Shown here in pieces: positions 46,037 to 53,626 of a stretch of 64,000 nt of DNA. The first letter of the stretch is position 1, and every line of letters starts with the position of its first letter. The notes under the pieces were generated by a model. It did not search any database. It saw nothing but the letters and a program-made list of their open reading frames with translations, and had not been told where the DNA came from. Position numbers and translations under genes: made by a program. The DNA comes from Pedobacter yulinensis (lineage in GTDB: Bacteria; Bacteroidota; Bacteroidia; Sphingobacteriales; Sphingobacteriaceae): positions 1,041,769-1,105,768 of the forward strand of contig NZ_KZ686268.1 in NCBI RefSeq assembly GCF_003029735.1. The letters are read 5' to 3'.

Positions 46037-47656
46037 ATGAAAAGATACCTGCTCGCTGCATGTGCGGCCTTTGCTACCCTTGGCGCTTTCGCCCAAACAC
46101 CCAACGTTCAAATCCCTTACTCGCACGACTTTTACCAGAAATTTAATAAAAAAGTTTACGACGTAAACAGCCGCCTGCACAGCTCGATCCGGGCGTACTT
46201 TATGGATGATTCCCTGCTGCGGCCTACTTACGATTCGCTCATGCGGTATGGAACAGATACGCTGAATCGCCGGTCGTGGGTAAGGCGTAAGCTCACCGAA
46301 GAGCACCTCGTTAATGCCAAAGGCGATGACTATACTTTTTTTGCTGACTTCCTGCCTGATTTTCAAATTGGATATGATCTGAGCCAGAAAGGCAATACCT
46401 GGCTCAATACCCGGGGTTTTCAACTGGGCGGTACGGTTGGCGATAAATTTTCTTTTTACACCAGCGGATTTGAAAATCAGGGTCGTTTTGCGAACTATTA
46501 CACCAATTTTGTGGAAACTAACCAGGTTGTGCCAGGACAGACCGGCGGCAGCCTTGGCAAGCTTGACGGTGCTACCAAAGATTGGTCGTATGTGTCGGCG
46601 CTTGTTTCTTATACGCCAAACAAGCACTTGAACCTGACGCTTGGGTACGACAAAAATTTCATCGGCGACGGCTACCGATCCATGCTGCTTTCAGACGTAT
46701 CGTCAAATTATAGTTTCCTGCGGTTACGGGCCAGTCTTGGGAACGTGCAGTACCAAACCATCTTCGCCTACATGCTTGATCCGGGTGCAGAACGGCTTAC
46801 AAACGATCGCCGCCTGGGCGACCGCGGCAAGTGGATGGCCGCCCACTATGTGGACTGGAATGCAACTGACCGCTTCTCTATCGGGTTCTTTCAGGCAGTA
46901 ACCTGGGCCGATGCCGAACCGGAAGGTAAACGCGGATTTGATCTGAACTATATTCATCCATTTGTTTTCTTACGTCCGCTCGAAAGCGCAAACAGAAATT
47001 CGCCAGATAAGATGCGTCTTGGTTTCAATGCCAAGTATGAGATTTTAGATAAAACGACGGTTTATGGACAGTTTATGTTCGATGAGTTTGTAGCTAAAGA
47101 GTTTTTTGCAGGCAACGGCTTCTGGGCCAACAAGTATGCAACACAAATTGGTTTCCGCGGCTCTGATCTTTTCAGGGTTCAGGGACTGAACTATCTGGCC
47201 GAGTTCAATACAGCGCGGCCGTATACTTATGCTCACTTCAACCGCCTGTCCAACTACTCCAATTACAATCAACCGTTGGCCCACCCGTTTGGTGCCAATT
47301 TTAAAGAAGTGCTGGGGATCCTCAATTACAGTTACAAACGTTTTGACTTCAGTGCACATGCCATGTATGCGCGCTACGGCCTGGATGGCGACAGTACCAA
47401 CTATGGAAAGGACATTTTTAAGAACTATGAAACCAGGTCGGTAGACTATGGCAGCCATATTGGTCAGGGACTGAAAACCAACCTGTATTATGGACAGGCA
47501 AAAGTAGCTTACCTGATCAATCCCAAATACAACCTTCGCTTTGAACTGGGCGGGATTTACCGGCGGGAAAGCACTGAACAAATTGGTACGAACAATAACT
47601 TCATTGTCACCTTCGGACTACGCAGTACCTTCAGACAACTGTATAGCGACTTCTAA
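46037..47656 (+). CDS. RemB/Wzi-like outer-membrane protein
   Basis: A 539-residue protein with a signal peptide (about residues 1-21, ending GAFAQ). The mature part is rich in beta strands with aromatic girdles. NVQIPYSHDFYQKFNKKVY and NLTLGYDKNFIGDGYRSMLLSD resemble the Caps_assemb_Wzi fold and the Flavobacterium gliding protein RemB. The family anchors or assembles surface polysaccharide, or takes part in movement on surfaces. Its place beside pglF and rmlD favours capsule attachment. ATG 46037 is chosen; ATG 46007 would precede the signal peptide. Confidence 0.7.
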   Translation: MKRYLLAACAAFATLGAFAQTPNVQIPYSHDFYQKFNKKVYDVNSRLHSSIRAYFMDDSLLRPTYDSLMRYGTDTLNRRSWVRRKLTEEHLVNAKGDDYTFFADFLPDFQIGYDLSQKGNTWLNTRGFQLGGTVGDKFSFYTSGFENQGRFANYYTNFVETNQVVPGQTGGSLGKLDGATKDWSYVSALVSYTPNKHLNLTLGYDKNFIGDGYRSMLLSDVSSNYSFLRLRASLGNVQYQTIFAYMLDPGAERLTNDRRLGDRGKWMAAHYVDWNATDRFSIGFFQAVTWADAEPEGKRGFDLNYIHPFVFLRPLESANRNSPDKMRLGFNAKYEILDKTTVYGQFMFDEFVAKEFFAGNGFWANKYATQIGFRGSDLFRVQGLNYLAEFNTARPYTYAHFNRLSNYSNYNQPLAHPFGANFKEVLGILNYSYKRFDFSAHAMYARYGLDGDSTNYGKDIFKNYETRSVDYGSHIGQGLKTNLYYGQAKVAYLINPKYNLRFELGGIYRRESTEQIGTNNNFIVTFGLRSTFRQLYSDF

Positions 47657-47734
47657 CGGAGACATTTCCGGTGTTTGTAAATTCCGCATGAAACATCCGA
47701 ACCATTTTTGCACTTTTGGCCAAAACCTGAGCAT

Positions 47735-48619
47735 ATGAACAACCCGCTTATTTTCGTCTTCGGCGGCACCGGCCAGCTTGGCCAATGCCTGCAGACTGTG
47801 ATGCCCTTGTATAACCTGGAGAATGTCCGTTTTCTCGACGAAATAGAAGGAAACATCCTGGACGAGAATGCCTTGCGACAGTTGTTTACTGCAGCCAGGC
47901 CCGACTATGTAATCAATTGCGCTGCCTATACTGCTGTTGACCAGGCAGAAGATTCGACGGAAATCTGCGATCAGGTGAACCGCGTAGGGGCCGCGAACGT
48001 TGCCCGCTACAGTGAAGCGGCAGGCGCTAATCTGTTGCATATTTCTACCGATTTTGTATTCGGTGGCGATAGCCCGAAGCTCCTTGCAGAGGAGGATGCC
48101 GCGCTACCCATTAATGTCTATGGGCTGACCAAACTTCAGGGAGAACAGGAAATCGCAGCCCTGACCAACCGTTACTACATTCTTCGTACCAGCTGGCTGT
48201 ATTCTGAGTTCGCGAATAACTTCACGAAAACCATGCTGCGGTTGGGAGCAGAGCGCTCTGAACTCAACGTCATTGCCGATCAGGTCGGTACGCCAACTTA
48301 CGCCATTGACCTTGCCCACGTACTTTGTAAGATCATTAGAAGTGAACAACGGCCCTTTGGGCTTTATCACTACAGCAATGAAGGTGTGGCCTCCTGGTAT
48401 GATTTTGCCGTTGCCATCTTTGAGCTCGGCGGACTGGAAGTAAAAGTGAATCCCATACCAGGAACAGCTTATCCAACGAAGGCTAAACGGCCTGCATTCT
48501 CAGTAATGGATAAGTCTAAAATAAAAGAGGCTTTTGGCATCGAAATACCGCACTGGCGGCAAAGTCTGGCGCGGTGTATCACTGCCATTCATAAACAGGA
48601 TCTTTCATCCGGCGCTTAG
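47735..48619 (+). CDS. rmlD: dTDP-4-dehydrorhamnose reductase
   Basis: A 294-residue SDR enzyme, the last step to dTDP-L-rhamnose. VFGGTGQLGQCLQ is the NADPH loop, NCAAYTAVDQAED is an RmlD hallmark, and Tyr-x3-Lys occurs in YGLTKLQGE. STDFVFGG and LRTSWLYSEF are conserved. ATG 47735 is preferred over the frame opening at 47708. RfbA is at 24237; RmlB and RmlC are outside the window. Convergent with the small membrane gene at 48632; an inverted repeat at 48619-48667 may end both transcripts. Confidence 0.92.
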   Translation: MNNPLIFVFGGTGQLGQCLQTVMPLYNLENVRFLDEIEGNILDENALRQLFTAARPDYVINCAAYTAVDQAEDSTEICDQVNRVGAANVARYSEAAGANLLHISTDFVFGGDSPKLLAEEDAALPINVYGLTKLQGEQEIAALTNRYYILRTSWLYSEFANNFTKTMLRLGAERSELNVIADQVGTPTYAIDLAHVLCKIIRSEQRPFGLYHYSNEGVASWYDFAVAIFELGGLEVKVNPIPGTAYPTKAKRPAFSVMDKSKIKEAFGIEIPHWRQSLARCITAIHKQDLSSGA

Positions 48620-48631
48620 CCGTTGAACCGG

Positions 48632-48901
48632 TTACCGATCGGCAATCCGCGAGCCGGTTTCAACGGCGCAGGTATGCGCCTCACGGTCCGGTTGATCGCC
48701 CAGCCTGATCAGCACAAACGGTGCGCTCATGATTGAAACGGAGCAAATAACCACTCGTATGAAAACCTGCGGATAGACAAGCATGCCGATAAAGAATAAA
48801 AGGCTAAGCACAAAAATTCCGGATATAATTGCCGTGTTCGCCAAAGAAAATTTTCTCGTTTCCCTCTCACTAACTTGCGTTACATTCATTGACTGGTTCA
48901 T
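48632..48901 (-). CDS. Small two-helix membrane protein, unknown
   Basis: An 89-residue frame starting at ATG 48901 on the minus strand (second ATG at 48889). Two hydrophobic segments, about residues 24-44 and 47-66, suggest a helical hairpin in the inner membrane, with charged ends. No family is recognised. Its last codons lie within an inverted repeat (GCCGTTGAA...TTCAACGGC, 48619-48667) shared with the end of rmlD. The frame could be longer from 48928 with a non-ATG start. The real status is uncertain. Confidence 0.5.
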   Translation of the reverse strand: MNQSMNVTQVSERETRKFSLANTAIISGIFVLSLLFFIGMLVYPQVFIRVVICSVSIMSAPFVLIRLGDQPDREAHTCAVETGSRIADR

Positions 48902-49009
48902 GGTTCTGCGCTTATCTGTGCCTTGCAATAGTCAATATAAGAAAAGACCGGCATTTGCAAGCATTTTTTATTTTTTTAATGTTAAGTTTTCGTTCTTGCC
49001 GGGCTTGAA

Positions 49010-49029
49010 AATACCCACAATAGGGTATT
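49010..49029. promoter_or_regulatory. AATACCC-N6-GGGTATT dyad, copy 1
   Basis: Arms 49010-49016 and 49023-49029 are perfect complements with a 6-base spacer. The dyad ends 21 bases before the -7 box at 49051, so it covers the -33 region of that promoter. Confidence 0.5.
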
Positions 49030-49050
49030 CATCACTGAGCAACAGTTGCG

Positions 49051-49058
49051 TACATTTG
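49051..49058 (+). promoter_or_regulatory. Probable promoter of the WcaJ-like gene
   Basis: TACATTTG fully matches TAnnTTTG. No TTG -33 element is visible; the dyad at 49010 occupies that position instead, which suggests dependence on a regulator. Confidence 0.5.
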
Positions 49059-49069
49059 CAGCGCCTAAA

Positions 49070-49144
49070 ATGATTAGTTTGGTTGATCGTGTGGAATGTC
49101 TGAGCTACTTGAACGTGTATCTTACAAGACAAGACAATAAATAG
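49070..49144 (+). CDS. Candidate 24-residue leader peptide
   Basis: A frame from ATG 49070 to TAG 49144 begins 11 bases after the -7 box, so it would be read from a nearly leaderless mRNA. The peptide (start MISLVDRVECLSYLNVYL) has no obvious run of a single amino acid, so classical attenuation is not evident. No homologue is recognised, and a chance frame is possible. Confidence 0.2.
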   Translation: MISLVDRVECLSYLNVYLTRQDNK

Positions 49145-49179
49145 CCAACAGTTGAACACTAGGTGGCTGATTATGAGCA

Positions 49180-49199
49180 AATACCCATATGTGGGTATT
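49180..49199. promoter_or_regulatory. AATACCC-N6-GGGTATT dyad, copy 2
   Basis: Arms 49180-49186 and 49193-49199 repeat copy 1 exactly, 170 bases downstream. Here the spacer ends also pair, giving 8-base arms. It lies in the predicted mRNA leader of the WcaJ-like gene. Confidence 0.5.
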
Positions 49200-49419
49200 G
49201 TATTCGGGCCAAAAGGATGATAAATTTGAAGAGTAGCGAAATATTGAATGTTTTTTTAGGTTTTAGTGCCATTTTTGTCGCTAGAACATTGGAGTTTGAG
49301 CCTAGAAATTCCTTTGTCTATAAAAATTTTTCAAATTTTTGTTCGAAATATATACATAACAATACGAGCATTCTGGAAATAGTAAGGGTTTTTGTTAAGA
49401 ACACTAAATTATTGAAATT

Positions 49420-50808
49420 ATGCTGATAACGCCCGCTCTCATGCAAACAAGGAACATCTTTTTGTTAAGGATGGTACTCAGTATCTCGGATCTATTCCTG
49501 CTGAATATTGTTTTTGCTTTTTCCTTTTACTTTCTTGGGTTTAAACAGGGAATGGATCTGGTTGTGCTGAAGCACTACCTGGTTGTATTCAACTTGCTTT
49601 GGCTTTTGAGCTGCGTCATTCTCAGAATGTACAGCAACGAACAGTTGCAGACTCCTGAGAGTGTTTATCGCAATACTTGGCGGGCCGTTGTGATTCACGT
49701 TTTGTTGCTCTTCGCATATATCGGGCTTTCGTCTGAACGTGAAATCTCATGGAAGTTGTTCCTGGTGAACTATGGTTTACTCAGCGCCGGTTTCGTCGTA
49801 AGTCGTCTTGCAGGAACGGTACTGATGATGCGGTTTATCAAAAAGGAAGGGCGCAGAAAGCAAGTTGCTGTTCTCGGGCGAAACAAAACAGGGATGCGTT
49901 TGGCGGCCTATTTTAAAAAATACAACCGTAACTATGCATTCGAAGGCTTTCTCGATGAGAAGTCGGGGCTATATGTGAATGAACAGGGAGAAATTTTTCG
50001 TGAGGCTTCTGAGCGTGGCATCAACGAAATCTATGTGTCCTTGTCGCCTCAGGAAATGGCCTCTGCAGGTAGCCTGGTGAAAGAAGCTGAAAAACAGTGT
50101 CTCCGTTTAAAATTTGTACCTGATATTACCGGGTCGATCAATGAGCCGTTCGATATCAGCTATATGGACGGGTTTCCTGTAATCAGCCTGCGCAGCGAAC
50201 CGCTGGAAGAAATGGAGAGCCGTTTCAAAAAGCGCTTGTTCGACATGGTTTTCAGTACACTCGTCATTGTTTTCGTGTTAAGCTGGTTATACCCAATCAT
50301 TGCACTGGCGATCAAATTACAAAGCCGCGGTCCGGTATTGTTTAAACAACTTCGCAGCGGCCGCGACAACCGGCCTTTCTGGTGCTTCAAATTCAGAAGC
50401 ATGTATGTGAACAACGACAGCGACAGCAAACAGGCCCGGAAGGGAGATGCCAGGATTACGCCGATAGGCCGCTTTCTTCGCAAAACAAGTTTGGATGAAT
50501 TGCCGCAGTTCTTCAATGTACTGATGGGCGAGATGAGTGTGGTTGGGCCGAGGCCGCACATGCTAAAACATACAGAAGAATACAGCAAACTGATCAATGG
50601 CTATATGGCCAGGCAGTTCCTGAAACCCGGTATTACCGGCTGGGCCCAGGTAAATGGGTTCAGGGGAGAGACGACAGACCCGGCGCTCATGGAGAAGCGG
50701 GTTGAGCACGACCTCTGGTATATGGAAAAATGGACGGCCATGCTCGATGTCAAGATCGTATTCATGACGATTATTAATATAATAAAAGGAGAAGAAGCCG
50801 CCGGTTAA
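49420..50808 (+). CDS. WcaJ-like polyprenyl-phosphate glycosylphosphotransferase
   Basis: A 462-residue priming transferase. Four or five N-terminal helices (about 15-150), a CoA_binding_3-like middle (about 145-240) and a C-terminal Bac_transf domain (about 265-460) form the WcaJ/UDP-glucose type. The Asp-Glu catalytic dyad is in TSLDELPQFFNV, then MSVVGPRPHM and GITGWAQVNGFRGE. It loads a hexose-1-phosphate (often glucose or galactose) onto undecaprenyl phosphate. It is the second priming enzyme in the window. ATG 49420 or 49441 could be the start. A terminator hairpin overlaps its end. Confidence 0.88.
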   Translation: MLITPALMQTRNIFLLRMVLSISDLFLLNIVFAFSFYFLGFKQGMDLVVLKHYLVVFNLLWLLSCVILRMYSNEQLQTPESVYRNTWRAVVIHVLLLFAYIGLSSEREISWKLFLVNYGLLSAGFVVSRLAGTVLMMRFIKKEGRRKQVAVLGRNKTGMRLAAYFKKYNRNYAFEGFLDEKSGLYVNEQGEIFREASERGINEIYVSLSPQEMASAGSLVKEAEKQCLRLKFVPDITGSINEPFDISYMDGFPVISLRSEPLEEMESRFKKRLFDMVFSTLVIVFVLSWLYPIIALAIKLQSRGPVLFKQLRSGRDNRPFWCFKFRSMYVNNDSDSKQARKGDARITPIGRFLRKTSLDELPQFFNVLMGEMSVVGPRPHMLKHTEEYSKLINGYMARQFLKPGITGWAQVNGFRGETTDPALMEKRVEHDLWYMEKWTAMLDVKIVFMTIINIIKGEEAAG

Positions 50809-50823
50809 CACCGGCGGATTTTT
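50798..50823 (+). terminator. Terminator overlapping the WcaJ-like stop codon
   Basis: Perfect arms CCGCCGGT (50798-50805) and ACCGGCGG (50810-50817) are followed by ATTTTTCC. The loop TAAC holds the stop codon (50806-50808). Confidence 0.85.
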
Positions 50824-50889
50824 CCGGTTAAGCGCACCTAAAATAGAGACAAGAAACAATAATTTATCCATCAAATTGACCATTCAGAA

Positions 50890-51585
50890 ATGAAGAGACA
50901 TTTTACCTCCCTTATACTGGGTTTTGTAGTGGCAGCAGTAACTGGAGCAAGTGCCCAGACTACAGCCGACAGCAGTCGTACCCGTGCCTATCTATCGGCA
51001 CACGTCGGAACCTCCGGCGCCGGCCTGGACGTTAAAGTAGCCGTTACGCCCGCCTTTGGCTTTCGCGCCGGCGCAAGCATTCTGCCATTTGACTACAACA
51101 CTGTGATGTCGGTACGTGCGCAACCTGCCAAAATCGATATTCAGGCTGATTTCAACAATGCGCACCTGATCCTCGACTGGCATCCTTTCCTAAAAGAAAA
51201 GGGACTTTCGAAAAAAGCTTTCGTAAGCCTTGGTGCCGGATATTTCTGGAAAGCTGAAGGTACCGGCACCGCCTCGTATGACGGTACTTACCAATACGGC
51301 GATATTTCGATCCCAAGTTCTGAACTAGGCGAATTAACTGGCGTTGTAGAGTGGAACAAAGTGGCCCCTTATGCAGGCATTGGCTTTGCAAACCCGTTTC
51401 CAATGCGCAAGGTTAATGTGAGTTTTTCGGTAGGCGCATTCTACATGGGAAGGCCGGATGCTACGCTGACAGGAACCAAGCTGCTTGTTAACACCCAGGC
51501 AAACCAAAGACAATTTGACGAGAACATGTCGTTTTACAGGTTCCTGCCGGTTGCACAGGTTAGCCTTAATTTTTCCCTTTTTTAA
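50890..51585 (+). CDS. Outer-membrane beta-barrel protein, unknown
   Basis: A 231-residue protein with a signal peptide (about residues 1-22, ending SAQ). The mature chain has alternating hydrophobic strands, for example AFVSLGAGYFWKAEG and VNVSFSVGAFYMGRP, and ends in a C-terminal strand VSLNFSLF with a final Phe, as in barrels inserted by BamA. It is probably an 8- or 10-strand barrel. Function unknown. It is followed by a short terminator-like hairpin and another exported protein. Confidence 0.65.
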   Translation: MKRHFTSLILGFVVAAVTGASAQTTADSSRTRAYLSAHVGTSGAGLDVKVAVTPAFGFRAGASILPFDYNTVMSVRAQPAKIDIQADFNNAHLILDWHPFLKEKGLSKKAFVSLGAGYFWKAEGTGTASYDGTYQYGDISIPSSELGELTGVVEWNKVAPYAGIGFANPFPMRKVNVSFSVGAFYMGRPDATLTGTKLLVNTQANQRQFDENMSFYRFLPVAQVSLNFSLF

Positions 51586-51603
51586 GCAAATTCATCACAG
51601 CTC

Positions 51604-51633
51604 CCCGGACTGTTATAAACCGGGAAAATTTTT
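51604..51633 (+). terminator. Weak terminator after the barrel gene
   Basis: CCCGG (51604-51608) pairs with CCGGG (51620-51624), followed by AAAATTTTT. The stem is short, so part of the transcription may continue into the next gene, which begins at 51640. Confidence 0.45.
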
Positions 51634-51639
51634 ACAGAT

Positions 51640-53271
51640 ATGAAAAAGATTTTTACGCTTTTAAGTTTAACGTTCCTGCTGGGCATTTTGAATTACGGTT
51701 GCCGTAACCCTGCCTACCAGTTGAATGTGTTGTTCGATGGTGACGTAATCAAGTACAAAACCACGATTATGCTTGTTGAAGCCGATGGCGCTGCCTTGCC
51801 AGCCAACCTTAAAGTTGCCGTTAGCGGACAGGATGCCGCCAACGTCTATGACTTTGCCGGTCTTAAAGCCATTACCGCGCCTAACGGTGTGATCACACTT
51901 GGTATCGATCCAAAAATTGAGCCGACGGCGACCAGGCCGCTGCAATTCAATGTGCAGGTTACGGCTGATAATTATGAGCCCAGGAATATTCCGGTTACCA
52001 TTCTGCCGAACCAGTTCAGCCAGATCCTGCGTGCCGCCATGCTGAAAGTAATCAGCAATACCCCAGCTTCGGCGGTTAAAACCGTAGAAGTCGGATTAAC
52101 AGGTGGTGCCACGACGGCACCGGTAAGCCTTGTAACGCCTGCTACAGGAACCGTTACTGAAGTAACATCCATCAGCATTCCTGCTGGTACTTCTTTCCGC
52201 AACGCAGCTGGCGAGCTGCTTTCAGGCGGTACGTTGACTGCCCGCGCCATTAACTTTGACGCAGGTAACCCAGCTGCACTTGATATGTTCCCTGGTGCTG
52301 ACCTCAGCTCGCCTAATGTTAAAGGTCCTGACGGGCAAGTAGGTTCCGCTTTCTTTGTTCCTGCAGGTTTCACAGATATTGACATGTTCGTAGGGGGACA
52401 GGAAGTTAAGACCTTCTCTCAAGATATTAATGTGGGCATCCAGATCAATCCTGACTTTCAGCCCGTAGGTACAACCGAAGACGTTAAAGTAGGTGACAAA
52501 CTGGTTGTTTACAGTTATCAAAACAGCACCGGTCAATGGCAGTATGAAAAAGAAGTTACTGTTACCCGGGATGCGTCGCAAAAACTTGCAGTTGCTTTCG
52601 CAACTAATCACCTTACCGTATTTTGCGTAGGTAACGTGGTGAGCACAAGGAACTGTGCGCCGTCAACGTTCACTTTCACAGCACCATGGTTGGGCTCAAG
52701 TACGCTGACTACCGCGGTACAGCTGTTCCGTATGGATGGTGAGACTTTGCTTGACGAAGAAACTGTCATCGTTAGTGACGGTCGGGTTGTTCCGGTTACA
52801 GGTCTTCCTCCGTTTGCTGTGCGCTACAAAGTGCTTAACGCCAGTACACGCAATGTACTTGCTGAAGGTACCATTAATAGTGCTTGTAACGGTGGGAATA
52901 TTGGTATCACACTCGGCCAGCCGGGTCAGCCTGTTCAACAGGTTACCTTAACGCTGGTGGTGAGCTGCCCTGGAGTAGGACCGATCGTGCCACCAAGCTT
53001 CACCTTATTTTACAAACCGGCAGGTGCACCAGCTTCACAATATAAGTTGCTTGGCGAGGTACAAAAAGGCATGCTTAAGACCGTGATGCTTACTGTCGGT
53101 TCAAGCTATGACTTCCGGGCGAACTGGGGTAACCAGACGAAGACGGTTAACAACAAAACCATCACCAGCCTTGACCTGTCGACTGCCGTTGGTGAAGAGT
53201 TCGACTTCTTCGGAACCAATACGCCGCAGTACAACAGATCACTGCTGATCGAAGCTTGTAAAAACAGATAA
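51640..53271 (+). CDS. Large exported protein, unknown, possibly a lipoprotein
   Basis: A 543-residue protein. Its N-terminal hydrophobic signal ends in NYGC (Cys21), so it may be lipid-anchored, although the lipobox is imperfect. The sequence is low in charge and rich in Thr, Val, Ala and Gly, with immunoglobulin-like beta stretches, such as PLQFNVQVTADNYEPRNIPV and the paired Cys-containing region from about residue 340. No family is recognised. A cell-surface adhesin-like or structural role is a guess. The gene ends at a strong terminator. Confidence 0.6.
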   Translation: MKKIFTLLSLTFLLGILNYGCRNPAYQLNVLFDGDVIKYKTTIMLVEADGAALPANLKVAVSGQDAANVYDFAGLKAITAPNGVITLGIDPKIEPTATRPLQFNVQVTADNYEPRNIPVTILPNQFSQILRAAMLKVISNTPASAVKTVEVGLTGGATTAPVSLVTPATGTVTEVTSISIPAGTSFRNAAGELLSGGTLTARAINFDAGNPAALDMFPGADLSSPNVKGPDGQVGSAFFVPAGFTDIDMFVGGQEVKTFSQDINVGIQINPDFQPVGTTEDVKVGDKLVVYSYQNSTGQWQYEKEVTVTRDASQKLAVAFATNHLTVFCVGNVVSTRNCAPSTFTFTAPWLGSSTLTTAVQLFRMDGETLLDEETVIVSDGRVVPVTGLPPFAVRYKVLNASTRNVLAEGTINSACNGGNIGITLGQPGQPVQQVTLTLVVSCPGVGPIVPPSFTLFYKPAGAPASQYKLLGEVQKGMLKTVMLTVGSSYDFRANWGNQTKTVNNKTITSLDLSTAVGEEFDFFGTNTPQYNRSLLIEACKNR

Positions 53272-53291
53272 GAACATTAATTTATAAGGGA

Positions 53292-53320
53292 AAGCAGCTC
53301 AGCAATGAGCTGCTTTTTTT
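53292..53320 (+). terminator. Intrinsic terminator after the exported protein
   Basis: Perfect 10-base arms AAGCAGCTCA (53292-53301) and TGAGCTGCTT (53306-53315) with loop GCAA, followed by a run of T. Confidence 0.9.
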
Positions 53321-53378
53321 ATGTCCTTGCTTTTCGTTCAGGGAAGTTGTTTGTGTCGTTTTTGCCACCGCTCAAAAA

Positions 53379-53507
53379 GAGGAGGGGCTGAAGAGCTCAC
53401 CTCAATTGGCTGCGGGATGATCAGCCGAAAGAGCAAAGACGCAGATCCGTGGCTGGGCCACGGGATACCATACGCGTGGAGAGGCGGAGTCATGCCGCAG
53501 CAGGGGT
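53379..53507 (+). ncRNA. Candidate structured RNA in an intergenic gap
   Basis: This lies in the 355-base gap between the exported-protein gene and the OmpA-like gene. Helix I (53379-53403) pairs GAGG with CCTC and GGGCT with AGCTC around a GAAG loop. Helix II joins GCTGCGG (53409-53415) to CCGCAGC (53495-53501). It encloses hairpin III, CCGTGGC (53447-53453) with GCCACGG (53457-53463). CCTC (53400-53403) could instead pair with GGGG (53503-53506). A G-U pair in helix I and one in that alternative helix work only on the plus strand. No known family was recognised; no clear promoter is seen. A 65-codon frame across it looks like chance. Confidence 0.3.
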
Positions 53508-53567
53508 TTCCAGTGTAGCGTGTGTTGAAAGGGTAACTTTATAAAACCGTCATACAGACCGCTGGGC

Positions 53568-53596
53568 AAAAAAAAATCCTCATCAATTGACGAGGA
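53568..53596 (-). terminator. Intrinsic terminator after the OmpA-like gene
   Basis: On the minus strand TCCTCGTCA pairs with TGATGAGGA around a short loop, followed by a nine-T run (53568-53576). It lies about 30 bases past the stop of the OmpA-like gene. Confidence 0.85.
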
Positions 53597-53626
53597 CCCT
53601 TAATCTATTTACCGCAAGCGAAGCGC

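Larger units (their letters stand above)
48902..49419. other. Regulatory gap before the WcaJ-like gene
   Basis: This stretch of about 520 AT-rich bases has no convincing protein gene. It contains a TACATTTG promoter box (49051), two copies of the same dyad (49010 and 49180), a 24-codon leader frame starting at 49070, and a weak 70-codon frame at 49217-49426. A CTTGCAA/TTGCAAG pair followed by a T-rich run (about 48935-48978) could form a hairpin. If transcription starts near 49065 the mRNA leader is about 355 bases. Confidence 0.5.

Noticed and set aside
45842..46627. 261-codon minus-strand frame
   Set aside because: Lies opposite the end of the pglF-like gene and the start of the RemB/Wzi-like gene; no family features.
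49217..49426. 70-codon frame in the gap before the WcaJ-like gene
   Set aside because: AT-rich, no motif, runs into the start of the real gene; more likely chance in a regulatory leader.
53321..53518. 65-codon frame after the exported-protein gene
   Set aside because: Begins right behind a strong terminator, has unusual composition and covers the candidate structured RNA; no homology seen.
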